A DNA stretch of 19,221 nucleotides from Pseudanabaena sp. UBA1465 (GTDB lineage: Bacteria; Cyanobacteriota; Cyanobacteriia; Pseudanabaenales; Pseudanabaenaceae): NCBI GenBank assembly GCA_002325645.1, contig DCSN01000240.1, forward strand, positions 1 through 19,221, in the 5' to 3' direction. Positions 1 to 7,077 of this stretch are shown in pieces; position 1 is the first letter of the stretch, and each line of letters begins with the position of its first letter. A program made the translations under genes and the position numbers. Under the pieces are notes generated by a model. That model saw only the letters and a list, made by a program, of their open reading frames with translations, was not told the origin of the DNA and ran no database searches.

Positions 1-49
1 AAAGAAATTTTTGAAAGCGCGGCGGAGCCGCGCTTTCAAAAATTTCTTT
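1..49. terminator. Perfect 23-bp-arm palindrome, probable terminator or repeat
   Basis: Two perfectly complementary 23-base arms (1-23 and 27-49) surround the three-base loop GGA. The stem core is GC-rich (GCGCGGC/GCCGCGC) and the outer part is A/T-rich, so the right arm ends in a T-rich run. This is the form of a strong, possibly bidirectional, intrinsic terminator for a gene to the left of the window. It could also be a copy of a dispersed palindromic repeat, since the window has other GC-core hairpins with short loops. It begins at base 1, so its left limit is unknown. Confidence 0.5.
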
Positions 50-111
50 GGACTATTTGAAGTCTCAACAGACTGTATCGCACTCATCGATCGCTTCGCT
101 AATCCGTTAAA

Positions 112-165
112 CCGATTTTGATGGTTTGACTTTGCCACACCTTCAAAATCGGCACTTTGTTTTTT
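112..165 (+). terminator. Weak hairpin followed by a T tract
   Basis: CCGATTTTGA (112-121) is complementary to TCAAAATCGG (143-152), with a 21-base loop. CACTTTG and a six-T run follow, up to 165. This could be a terminator for an upstream gene or a folded part of the control region of the TPR gene. The long loop makes it weaker than the other palindromes here. Apart from this hairpin, 50-165 holds nothing else I can identify. Confidence 0.3.
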
Positions 166-228
166 GTCAGAAAAAGTCAGAAAAAGTCAGAAAACTTCTA
201 TAAAAAAACGCTTTTATGTCGCTACAAT
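166..228 (+). promoter_or_regulatory. Three direct repeats GTCAGAAAA(A/C) upstream of a -10-like box
   Basis: GTCAGAAAA(A/C) occurs three times in tandem, starting at 166, 176 and 186, so the copies sit on one face of the helix at exactly 10-bp spacing. A fourth related copy, GTCAGAAAA, lies at 273-281 inside the first codons of the TPR gene. TACAAT at 223-228 is a possible -10 box, and no good -35 lies 17 bp before it. Repeats in place of a -35 suggest an activator-dependent promoter, with direct-repeat operators as in response-regulator boxes. The regulator is unknown and the promoter call is inference. Confidence 0.4.
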
Positions 229-259
229 ATGTCCACCTTATTGGTGAGGATGTAGGGAT

Positions 260-1285
260 ATGTATAGAAAGCGTCAGAAAATGTCGGTTGCTAATATTGG
301 CGCGACGATCTTGGCTGCCTTTGTGGGAGCGATCGTTGTACCAATGCCAACCCCAGCCCAAGTAACCGTAAACCCTGAAAATCGCGCAGTGCGCGATGAA
401 GCCGATCGCTTACTCGATCTTGGCTATGACCAACTTAAAGGCGGACAACCCCGGACCGCAATTAAAACTTGGCTCTATGCGATCGGCTATTACCGCCGCG
501 TCAATGACCAAGCCGCTATTTCCTACACTCTGGCGCGGGTGAGCGATGCCTATGAACTCATGGGGGCAACCAAGACCGCCGAAGATACTCTGCATCAAAG
601 ATTAGGCTATGCCAATACTTTGAAGGACAATGGCGCAAAGTTGGCAAGCTCTAATAATTTGGTCAGTTTTGAGATTGCTCAAAACAAACTTGAATCTGCC
701 ACAAATCGCAGTAAGGCAAATCTTGATTTGGCGATCCAGAATGAGCAAGGACTAAATACAGCGATCGCTTTAAATAACCAAGGCTTAATTACCAGTCGCT
801 ATGGCAACCAGTTAGAAGCCATCAAGCAATATTACGCCGCCATCAAGCAATATCCGATCCGTGCAGCGATCGGCGAGGGCTATGTCTATATCAATAGTGG
901 CGACAGTCATTTGGCTTTAGATGATTACAAAACCGCGATCGCAGACTACGGCATGGCGCTAACGATCGCCCGTCAATATCGCAATTACAAGCTAATGGCA
1001 GTGGCAAGCGATCGCCTAATTGCCGCTTATCTCGAAGTTCCTAATTTCCATCGCATTGAAGACTTATTGCAAAATCGTTCTAGCTTAGCGCTGGTGATGG
1101 GCGATCGGGAAACGGCGGCGATCGCGCAGCGATATTTGGGAGATTTGTACTTGTCCTTTGGAAATTTGCCAAAAGCTCGCGCTGCTTACCAAGAGTCCTA
1201 TGATTTTGCTGCTATGCTAGAGGAAGGTTCTAGCTTGCCCTTGCGAGAAGCTTATTACAAATTGCAAGCGCTAGAAAAATTATAA
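260..1285 (+). CDS. Secreted or lipid-free periplasmic TPR-repeat protein, function unknown
   Basis: This 341-residue protein begins with a basic stretch (MYRKRQK), a hydrophobic segment at about residues 10-29 and TPAQ at 31-34, which reads as a Sec signal peptide or N-terminal anchor. The rest is helical, with tetratricopeptide-like repeats. The clearest are at about 50-80 (ALxxGD-type spacing, W71/Y77), 85-117, 163-197, 204-238 and 286-319 (YLGDLYLSFGNLPKARAAYQ). TPR proteins are scaffolds for protein-protein contacts, and no catalytic motif is visible. The start at 260 is supported by GAGGA at 246-250. The alternative ATG at 281 would remove the basic N-terminus and lacks a ribosome site. 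The M16 peptidase follows 77 bp downstream on the same strand with no clear terminator between, so co-transcription is possible. Such genes are common and poorly characterised in cyanobacteria. Confidence 0.8.
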   Translation: MYRKRQKMSVANIGATILAAFVGAIVVPMPTPAQVTVNPENRAVRDEADRLLDLGYDQLKGGQPRTAIKTWLYAIGYYRRVNDQAAISYTLARVSDAYELMGATKTAEDTLHQRLGYANTLKDNGAKLASSNNLVSFEIAQNKLESATNRSKANLDLAIQNEQGLNTAIALNNQGLITSRYGNQLEAIKQYYAAIKQYPIRAAIGEGYVYINSGDSHLALDDYKTAIADYGMALTIARQYRNYKLMAVASDRLIAAYLEVPNFHRIEDLLQNRSSLALVMGDRETAAIAQRYLGDLYLSFGNLPKARAAYQESYDFAAMLEEGSSLPLREAYYKLQALEKL

Positions 1286-1362
1286 ATTTTTAAAATAAAT
1301 GCAATTAGCGCAATGCACTAATTACATTCAACAAATTACTTTAGTAAAACCTTAAATTTGCC

Positions 1363-2691
1363 ATGCCAGCGATCGTCATTCCGCGTCGGTTAGATGTAGC
1401 TGTGACCGATCATGCTCTCCATGATCTAGCTACTGCACCCGTATCAGCGCCCACTCAACATATTCTCCCTAACGGAATTAAGATCATTGCCGAACAGGTT
1501 CCTGTGGAGGCAGTTAATCTTAGTATTTGGGTTAACGTTGGCTCTGCGGCGGAAACCGATGACATCAACGGCATGGCGCATTTCTTGGAACATATGGTTT
1601 TCAAGGGTAGCGATCGCCTTGGCTTAGGAGAATTTGAACAGGCGATCGAGTCGCATGGTGGTAATACCAACGCGGCAACCAGTCAGGACTACACGCATTT
1701 TTATATCAATGTTGCGCCCAAGGATTTCGCCGAGCTTGCGCCTTTGCAACTGGATATAGTCCTGAAGGCAAGCATTCCCGATGAAGAGTTTCAGCGCGAA
1801 CGCCATGTGGTGCTAGAGGAAATCCGCCGCAGTGAAGACAATCCCGATCGCCGCATTTATCGCCATATTTCCGAATTAGTCTATGAGACTCTGCCCTATC
1901 GCCGTGCGGTTTTAGGTCCCGTTGAAGTGATTGAAAATGTCACTTCTGAACAAATGCAAGCTTTTCATCGCCAATGGTATGCACCGCAAAATATGACGAT
2001 CGCCGTAGTTGGTAATTTACCCGTCAGCGAGATGATTAGCGTAATTGCGGGTTACTTTGAAAATCAAAAAGACGATCAGGCGATCGCGGCTAAACCAGAA
2101 CCTAAGACTCTTACCCCCGAAAAGCCTTTTACCGAAATTGTGCGGCGCGAAGTCACCGATACCAGTCTCAAGCAAGCCAGATTGAGTATGACGTGGCGCG
2201 TTGCTGGTTTGAATGAACTATCAGAAACCTATCCTCTAAGTATTCTGGCGAATATTCTCGGTAGTGGGCGCACTTCGCGGATGGTGCAGGATTTGCGCGA
2301 AAATCGTCGCATCGTCGATCGCATTTCCGTCAGTAATTCGGCAATGCGTTGGCAGGGCAATTTCCAAGTATTTGCTAAGTTAAATGTGGAGGATGTGGCG
2401 ATCGTTGAAGAAGCGATTCGTGAGCATATTCGCCAACTCCATGAAATTCCTGTCACCGACGAGGAACTAGCCAAGATCCGCACTCAAGTCAGCAATCGTT
2501 TTATCTTCGGCAATGAGTCACCGAAGGAACGCGCTGGCATCTACGGCTATTACGATCGCATTGTCGGTTCGCTAGAACCAGCCTTAAATTATCCCGATTT
2601 AATCAAATCCATCACCAAAGAGGACATCCAATCCGCCGTTCGCAAATACCTCAATCCTGATGCCTATGGTATTTTGATTGTCAAACCTTAG
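1363..2691 (+). CDS. M16 family zinc metallopeptidase (insulinase/processing-peptidase type)
   Basis: This 442-residue protein is the length of a single two-domain M16B subunit. The inverted zinc motif HxxEH is intact as H73-F-L-E76-H77, in the context MAHFLEHMVFKG. The distal zinc-ligand glutamate lies about 76 residues on, at E153 within VLEEIRR. The C-terminal half has the usual inactive-like M16 domain (about 240-440). By family knowledge it cleaves peptides inside a closed clamshell, in processing or turnover of short peptides. No signal peptide is evident, so it is probably cytoplasmic. An in-frame TAA at 1345-1347 limits the N-terminus, and 1363 is the first ATG after it; there is no clear Shine-Dalgarno. 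M16B enzymes usually work as dimers or as an active/inactive pair encoded side by side. No second M16 gene is present on either side, so it may be a homodimer or have a partner elsewhere. It ends in a strong terminator. Confidence 0.92.
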   Translation: MPAIVIPRRLDVAVTDHALHDLATAPVSAPTQHILPNGIKIIAEQVPVEAVNLSIWVNVGSAAETDDINGMAHFLEHMVFKGSDRLGLGEFEQAIESHGGNTNAATSQDYTHFYINVAPKDFAELAPLQLDIVLKASIPDEEFQRERHVVLEEIRRSEDNPDRRIYRHISELVYETLPYRRAVLGPVEVIENVTSEQMQAFHRQWYAPQNMTIAVVGNLPVSEMISVIAGYFENQKDDQAIAAKPEPKTLTPEKPFTEIVRREVTDTSLKQARLSMTWRVAGLNELSETYPLSILANILGSGRTSRMVQDLRENRRIVDRISVSNSAMRWQGNFQVFAKLNVEDVAIVEEAIREHIRQLHEIPVTDEELAKIRTQVSNRFIFGNESPKERAGIYGYYDRIVGSLEPALNYPDLIKSITKEDIQSAVRKYLNPDAYGILIVKP

Positions 2692-2722
2692 ATGCTTGTA
2701 ACTTCATAAAAAATACTCCTCC

Positions 2723-2764
2723 AAATGACAAGTTAGGAGAAAAAATCTCCTAACTTGTCATTTT
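2723..2764 (+). terminator. Strong intrinsic terminator after the M16 peptidase
   Basis: Two perfect 18-base arms (2723-2740 and 2746-2763) flank an AAAAA loop, and the right arm runs into a T run (ATTTT). The hairpin begins 31 bases after the peptidase stop codon. The A/T-rich outer stem makes it usable in both directions. It isolates the peptidase transcript from the ATPase-RloB cassette downstream. Confidence 0.8.
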
Positions 2765-2785
2765 GCTTGATCATATAAACTATAA

Positions 2786-2892
2786 TTACAGCAAAACTCG
2801 ATCAAACCCGCCACAAGAAGGGTCGCAGGGCGAAGCCCCGCAACGGGTTTTATATTTTAATTTGTGGCGGGTTTGAAAACAAATTGCTGTAA
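2786..2892. repeat. ~107-bp element with inverted ends, MITE-like
   Basis: The outer ends TTACAGCAA (from 2786/2787) and TTGCTGTAA (2884-2892) are inverted copies. Just inside them TCAAACCCGCCACAA (2802-2816) and TTGTGGCGGGTTTGA (2862-2876) match perfectly over 15 bp. A small GC hairpin (GGGC-GAA-GCCC, near 2828-2838) occupies the centre. There is no reading frame of note. The layout is that of a small non-autonomous transposable element or dispersed palindromic repeat of the kind frequent in cyanobacterial intergenic DNA. It fills most of the 230-bp gap between the M16 gene and the ATPase-RloB cassette and would be transcribed into a large stem-loop. Whether it is repeated in the genome cannot be seen here. 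Confidence 0.55.
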
Positions 2893-2921
2893 GCAAAATT
2901 CCCAATATGCTTGATTAAAAA

Positions 2922-4334
2922 ATGCTAATTCAATTCACCATAGAAAACTTTTTGTCCTTCAGAGATGAAGTGACTTTTAGTATGGTGGCAGTTAATAGTG
3001 ATAGTCAGCATAGCGATCATCTTTCTCAAAATGAAGCGGGAGAAGATCGTTCTGTATTACCAATTGCTGCTATTTATGGAGCTAATGCCGCAGGTAAGTC
3101 AAATCTTATAAAGGCTATAAACTTTGTAAAAGAATTAGTTGTAGAAGGTACTCGCACCAATCAATCTATTCCAGTTACTCCGTTCAAATTAAGTAATCAT
3201 GGTAAGAAAGGCAGCAAATTTGAACTGATATTCACATATCAAGGTTCTCAATATTCTTATGGATTTAAATTAAATAAAGAGCAAATTCTTGAAGAATGGC
3301 TTTATGGGATTCCTAAAGGTAAGAAGAAAGAAGTTAAGTATTTTGAACGCATAACTTCTACATCAACAAAGAAGGAAACAAGTGTTGAGTTTGGAACTAT
3401 TCTAAAAGGAAAAAGTCCTGCTAAGGGAGTAAATTCTAAACGTCATTTAAACTTAGAGTTTATCGTCGCAGGGACAAGGTATAACCAACTATTTTTGACC
3501 GAAGCTATTGATAGAAGTATCAACATTTTGATGCCAGTTTTTGATTGGTTTAAAAAAGTATTAACCGTTATTCTTGCAGAAGCTGTTTTTAGTGACTTAG
3601 AAGTTGGTGTAGTTGGCAACGAATCATTTACTGATTTTCTTAGTAAATTCCTTAATTCTGCTGGAACAGGTATTGATTCAATTGCGACTGAAAAAGTTGA
3701 ATTGGATTTTGATAGACATTTTTTAGATATGCCTAAATCTATTAAAGATGACCTTGTTAAAGAACTTGATACAAGCTCAGAAGTAATGGTTGAAAATTCT
3801 CTGGGTGGACGTTTTCTAGTGTATAAAGATCCTAATAATCAACCATTTATAATGCGTTTAAGTACTAGACATCGCAATGAAGATGGAAGTTTAATTGATT
3901 TTTCTATACAGGAGGAATCAGAAGGTACACAAAGGTTAATCCATCTTATTCCTTCACTATTTATGTTGAAGCAAAAAAACGAAAAAGTTATTTTTATAGA
4001 TGAACTAGATAGACGTTTACATCCTTTACTTTCTCGTTACTTTGTAGAATCAGCAATAAATTGTAGATCTAAGGGGAATCAACTTATTTTTACAACTCAT
4101 GATACTAATTTGCTGGATTTAGACCTATTGAGACGTGATGAGATCTGGTTTGTTGAAAAAAATAAAAATGGTGTATCTGATTGCTACTCGTTAGCCGAAT
4201 TTAAGATTAGACCCGATCTTAAAATTGAAAAAGGTTACTTAAATGCTCGTTTTGGAGCGATTCCTTTCTTTGGAAATCCAAAGGATTTAGGATGGTTTGG
4301 ATGTGAAGATTCTCTAGCTGAAAAGGCAAATTGA
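2922..4334 (+). CDS. AAA15-type ATP-binding protein, AbiLi/RloA-like defence ATPase
   Basis: The 470-residue protein opens with LIQFTIENFLSFRDEVTFS, the usual start of RecF/SMC-like AAA15/AAA21 ATPases. The Walker A loop is G53-ANAAGKS60. A signature-like segment lies at about 331-338 (EESEGTQR), Walker B is VIFIDELD (356-363, with D360-E361), and the switch histidine is H393 in FTTHDTNLLD. The middle (about 140-320) is the variable insert of the family. Members of this family pair with a Toprim-like partner in abortive-infection and R-M-linked modules (AbiLi/AbiLii, RloA/RloB), where the ATPase is thought to sense infection and control the effector. The RloB-family gene lies immediately downstream. 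An in-frame TAA at 2916-2918 precedes the ATG, fixing the start; no Shine-Dalgarno is obvious. The gene is visibly more AT-rich than its neighbours and has no full GCGATCGC site, suggesting horizontal acquisition. The defence role is inferred from family and pairing. Confidence 0.85.
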   Translation: MLIQFTIENFLSFRDEVTFSMVAVNSDSQHSDHLSQNEAGEDRSVLPIAAIYGANAAGKSNLIKAINFVKELVVEGTRTNQSIPVTPFKLSNHGKKGSKFELIFTYQGSQYSYGFKLNKEQILEEWLYGIPKGKKKEVKYFERITSTSTKKETSVEFGTILKGKSPAKGVNSKRHLNLEFIVAGTRYNQLFLTEAIDRSINILMPVFDWFKKVLTVILAEAVFSDLEVGVVGNESFTDFLSKFLNSAGTGIDSIATEKVELDFDRHFLDMPKSIKDDLVKELDTSSEVMVENSLGGRFLVYKDPNNQPFIMRLSTRHRNEDGSLIDFSIQEESEGTQRLIHLIPSLFMLKQKNEKVIFIDELDRRLHPLLSRYFVESAINCRSKGNQLIFTTHDTNLLDLDLLRRDEIWFVEKNKNGVSDCYSLAEFKIRPDLKIEKGYLNARFGAIPFFGNPKDLGWFGCEDSLAEKAN

Positions 4335-4342
4335 TAAGAGAA

Positions 4343-4951
4343 ATGAAAAAGATAAACCGCACTAAGCTTTTAGACCGCAAACACGATCGCCGAAGTGCAA
4401 AACTATTTGTCATAGCAACTGAAGGTAAAGATACTGAAAAACAATATTTTGAAATGTTCGGTAGTCGTAAAGTCAAAGTAGAAATATTAGCTACGGGAGA
4501 AGATAACAAATCTGCCCCTGAATATGTATTAGATCGGTTGGATAAATTTAAGGATTTATATGACTTTGATAAGGAAGATGAATTTTGGCTAGTACTTGAT
4601 GTAGATCGCTGGGTCAAAAAGGATCAATTAATTGCCGTCTGTCCTCAAGCTAGGCAAAAAGGATATCAATTAGCTATTAGTAATCCATGCTTTGAAATTT
4701 GGTTATGCTTACATTTTGGAGATTTACTCCCCGAAGATAGGACTTGTAAAGATTTTGAAATAACACTTAGAAATATTTTAGGAAGTTACAATAAGAGTAA
4801 TTTGGATGTCTTGGCTTACAAATCTAATGTCAAAAGCGCAGTTGAGCGATCGCGAAATCTTGACTTAAACCTACAGGAATCTTGGACTTCACAATTAGGT
4901 ACTCGTGTTTACAAATTGGTTGAGAGTATTTTGCAAAGCCTCAATGATTAG
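4343..4951 (+). CDS. RloB-family (AbiLii-like) Toprim-type putative nuclease
   Basis: Taken from the ATG at 4343 this protein has 202 residues; an overlapping TTG at 4331 would add four (TTG overlaps the ATPase stop codon TGA at 4332-4334). In the 206-residue numbering, LFVIATEGKDTEKQYF (25-40) carries the Toprim-like glutamate E31. FWLVLDVDRW (85-94) carries the D90-x-D92 pair, and AISNPCFEIWLCLHF (115-129) is the block I recognise as diagnostic of the RloB family. The N-terminus is strongly basic (KLLDRKHDRR), as usual. RloB/AbiLii proteins are presumed metal-dependent nuclease effectors held in check by the partner ATPase; I know of no defined reaction. The tight spacing (8 bp, or overlap) shows translational coupling with the ATPase. 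The one HIP1 octamer of the cassette is at 4846-4853. Family assignment is fairly sure; nuclease activity is inference. Confidence 0.85.
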   Translation: MKKINRTKLLDRKHDRRSAKLFVIATEGKDTEKQYFEMFGSRKVKVEILATGEDNKSAPEYVLDRLDKFKDLYDFDKEDEFWLVLDVDRWVKKDQLIAVCPQARQKGYQLAISNPCFEIWLCLHFGDLLPEDRTCKDFEITLRNILGSYNKSNLDVLAYKSNVKSAVERSRNLDLNLQESWTSQLGTRVYKLVESILQSLND

Positions 4952-4952
4952 T

Positions 4953-4981
4953 TTCAGAATGCTTAGAGCCTTTTTTACAAT
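4953..4981 (+). promoter_or_regulatory. Candidate sigma70-type promoter for the CruA-like gene
   Basis: TTCAGA (4953-4958) and TACAAT (4976-4981) are separated by 17 bp, an acceptable -35/-10 pair. They lie just after the RloB stop codon and about 66 bp before the start of the next gene. No terminator is visible between RloB and this gene, so read-through is also possible. The call rests on pattern only. Confidence 0.3.
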
Positions 4982-5047
4982 GTAGCTATCGCTTATTTAG
5001 TATCGCCTATATGCCAAAATGAGAACACTGAAGATATTGATTTAGCC

Positions 5048-7048
5048 ATGCAGCAGTTACTTTACATCGAGATTCCGACACCACAAATTGAAGCCGTGAA
5101 AACATGGCTCCAGTCTGAGTACCAACCACCTTTTGGTAAAAAATCTATTGCTACGCATGGCTTTACGCTCGATCGCCAAAATAGTTCGGGAGCGATCGCG
5201 CAATTATCAGTATTTATCTGGACATTGCAGCGCACGACTTACCTCAAAATATTTCGCTGGTCGGAGGAGGTCATGGATGGCGAACAGGAATTTCTTGAGC
5301 ATTTCACTAAAGCGGTGCGTCAGGCTTTTCCCTACGAGTTTAAACAACCACCTGCGATCGCCACGAATCAATCAATTTTTGAGGCGTTAGAAGCAGAATA
5401 TCCGCTAACGGTCAAATTCTTTCAGAAATTCCCTAATGGCGAATATGACCTCAATCGTGTTTATTGGTGGGAAAAGCGCTGGCGGGAAAGTGTTAAAAAT
5501 CCTGAAACGCCTAAGCAAGTGATTTTTGAAGATTCAAGTATTATGGGGCAGCCGCAACTAGATTACGATATTGTTTATTTGGGCGGCGCATTGGGCGCGA
5601 TCCATGCGGCAATGATGGCAAAGTTAGGCTATCGCGTTTGCTTAGTGGAGCGCATTCCCTTTGGAAGGATGAATCGGGAATGGAATATTTCCCGTGCAGA
5701 ATTTCAGAATCTCATCGACTTTGGACTATTTACCAAGGAAGAATTTGAAGAGATGATCACGGCGGAATATGTGGATGGCTTTAATAAGTTTTTTGATAGC
5801 AATAATCCACCCCATCTCAAGGCTAAGGTACTGCATACGCCGACGGTTTTAAATATTGCGATCGATACCAATCGTTTATTAGAGATTTGTAGCAAAAAGT
5901 TACATCAATATGGCGCAGTAATTTGCGATCGCACTGAGTTCCAAAAAGTTGTTATTGGTGAAAATAGCGCGACTATTTTTGCTAAGAATCTAGAGACAGA
6001 TGTAGAAGTAATTCTCAATTCGCGCTTAGTGATTGATGCAATGGGATCGGCTTCAGCGATCGCGCAACAACTCAATGCTGGTCACGCCTTTGATAGCGTC
6101 TGCCCCACTGTGGGCGCAGTTTTGGAAGGCATCGATAAGCAGGTTTGGGATTCTCAATATGGTGATGTGCTGTTTAGTCATGGCGATATTTCGCGGGGAC
6201 GACAATTAATTTGGGAACTCTTTCCCGCAGAGAAAGATGAACTGACGATCTATCTGTTCCATTATCACCAAGTCCATCCCGAAAATGCTGGCTCATTACT
6301 AGAAATGTATGAAGACTTCTTCACGATTTTGCCAGAATACCGCCGTTGCGACATGGAGAAACTAACTTGGAAGAAGGCAACCTTCGGCTATATCACAGGA
6401 CATTACAGCCTCAATGAAGATTCTAAAAAATGTGCCTTTGATCGAATTCTAGCGATCGGTGATGCCGCTTCGCTCCAATCTCCACTCGTATTCACAGGAT
6501 TTGGATCTTTAGTGCGGAACTTACCGCGCTTAGCAACTTTGTTGGATACTGCTCTCAAGCATGATTTGCTCAAAGCCGATGATCTGAGTCAGATTAATGC
6601 CTATCAAAGCAATATTGCGGTCACATGGCTATTTTCTAAAGGAATGATGGTTCCGACGGGGATGCACTTGCCACCAGAGCGCGTGAACTCAATGCTAAAT
6701 ACATTTTTTGGATTGCTTGCCGATGAGCCGCAGCCCATTAGCGATCGCTTTATCAAAGATCGTCTCGGTTGGCTAATGTTTAACCGCCTTGCCCTCATTG
6801 CTGCCTTTAAAAATCCCAAGTTAATTCTCTGGATTTTACAAATGGCGGGGCTAAAGGACTTGCTGAAATGGCTATCTAGTTATGGAGCCTTTACCCGCAG
6901 TTCTTTAACTAATGCGCTTTTGGGCGGATGGTTGCCACCGATTTTACGCAGTTGTCAAACATGGCTCGAACCTACTAATCCGCGCCTGTGGTTGCGTTTA
7001 CTCAGTTGGAGCTACGCCATTAATTATTCCGTTGGGAAAAATAAATAG
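5048..7048 (+). CDS. cruA: FAD-dependent lycopene cyclase of the CruA/CruP family
   Basis: The 666-residue protein has a Rossmann FAD/NAD fold from about residue 172: DYDIVYLGGALGAIHAAMMA, with the ribose-binding acidic residue at the end of strand 2 (E201 in LVER). Next comes GRMNREWNIS (206-215), a hallmark block of CruA-type cyclases as I recall them. CruP paralogues have a related GRxQEWNIS block. The second FAD-contact motif is IGDAASLQSPLVFTGFG from about 470. Residues 1-165 form an N-terminal region without a motif I recognise. CruA-type enzymes cyclise the psi ends of lycopene (and gamma-carotene) to beta rings for carotenoid synthesis, at or near the membrane with bound pigment. The C-terminus (about 610-666) is rich in W and L, fitting membrane association. 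Several HIP1 sites mark it as native sequence, unlike the AT-rich cassette before it. CruA versus CruP is the main doubt. Confidence 0.7.
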   Translation: MQQLLYIEIPTPQIEAVKTWLQSEYQPPFGKKSIATHGFTLDRQNSSGAIAQLSVFIWTLQRTTYLKIFRWSEEVMDGEQEFLEHFTKAVRQAFPYEFKQPPAIATNQSIFEALEAEYPLTVKFFQKFPNGEYDLNRVYWWEKRWRESVKNPETPKQVIFEDSSIMGQPQLDYDIVYLGGALGAIHAAMMAKLGYRVCLVERIPFGRMNREWNISRAEFQNLIDFGLFTKEEFEEMITAEYVDGFNKFFDSNNPPHLKAKVLHTPTVLNIAIDTNRLLEICSKKLHQYGAVICDRTEFQKVVIGENSATIFAKNLETDVEVILNSRLVIDAMGSASAIAQQLNAGHAFDSVCPTVGAVLEGIDKQVWDSQYGDVLFSHGDISRGRQLIWELFPAEKDELTIYLFHYHQVHPENAGSLLEMYEDFFTILPEYRRCDMEKLTWKKATFGYITGHYSLNEDSKKCAFDRILAIGDAASLQSPLVFTGFGSLVRNLPRLATLLDTALKHDLLKADDLSQINAYQSNIAVTWLFSKGMMVPTGMHLPPERVNSMLNTFFGLLADEPQPISDRFIKDRLGWLMFNRLALIAAFKNPKLILWILQMAGLKDLLKWLSSYGAFTRSSLTNALLGGWLPPILRSCQTWLEPTNPRLWLRLLSWSYAINYSVGKNK

Positions 7049-7077
7049 AAAAGAGCGCTTTGCGCTCTTTTCTATTT
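7043..7077. terminator. Bidirectional terminator containing both convergent stop codons
   Basis: Perfect 16-base arms (7043-7058 and 7062-7077) surround a TTT loop, with core GAGCGC-TTT-GCGCTC and A/T-rich outer stems that give a T run on either strand. The TAG of the CruA-like gene (7046-7048) lies in the left arm and the TAG of the leftward receiver gene (7074-7072 on the minus strand) in the right arm. One structure therefore ends both converging transcripts. Confidence 0.85.

Noticed and set aside
166..194. CRISPR-like array from the GTCAGAAAAA repeats
   Set aside because: The repeats are 10 bp, directly abutting and without spacers; no cas genes are present. They fit an operator array.
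2764..2915. Target-site duplication TGCTTGAT (2764-2771 and 2908-2915) around the inverted-end element
   Set aside because: The copies do not abut the inverted ends (about 15-20 bp away on either side), so the match is probably chance.
2922..4951. Retron or restriction-modification system around the ATPase
   Set aside because: No reverse transcriptase, methyltransferase or restriction subunit is encoded on either side; only the two-gene ATPase-RloB unit is supported.
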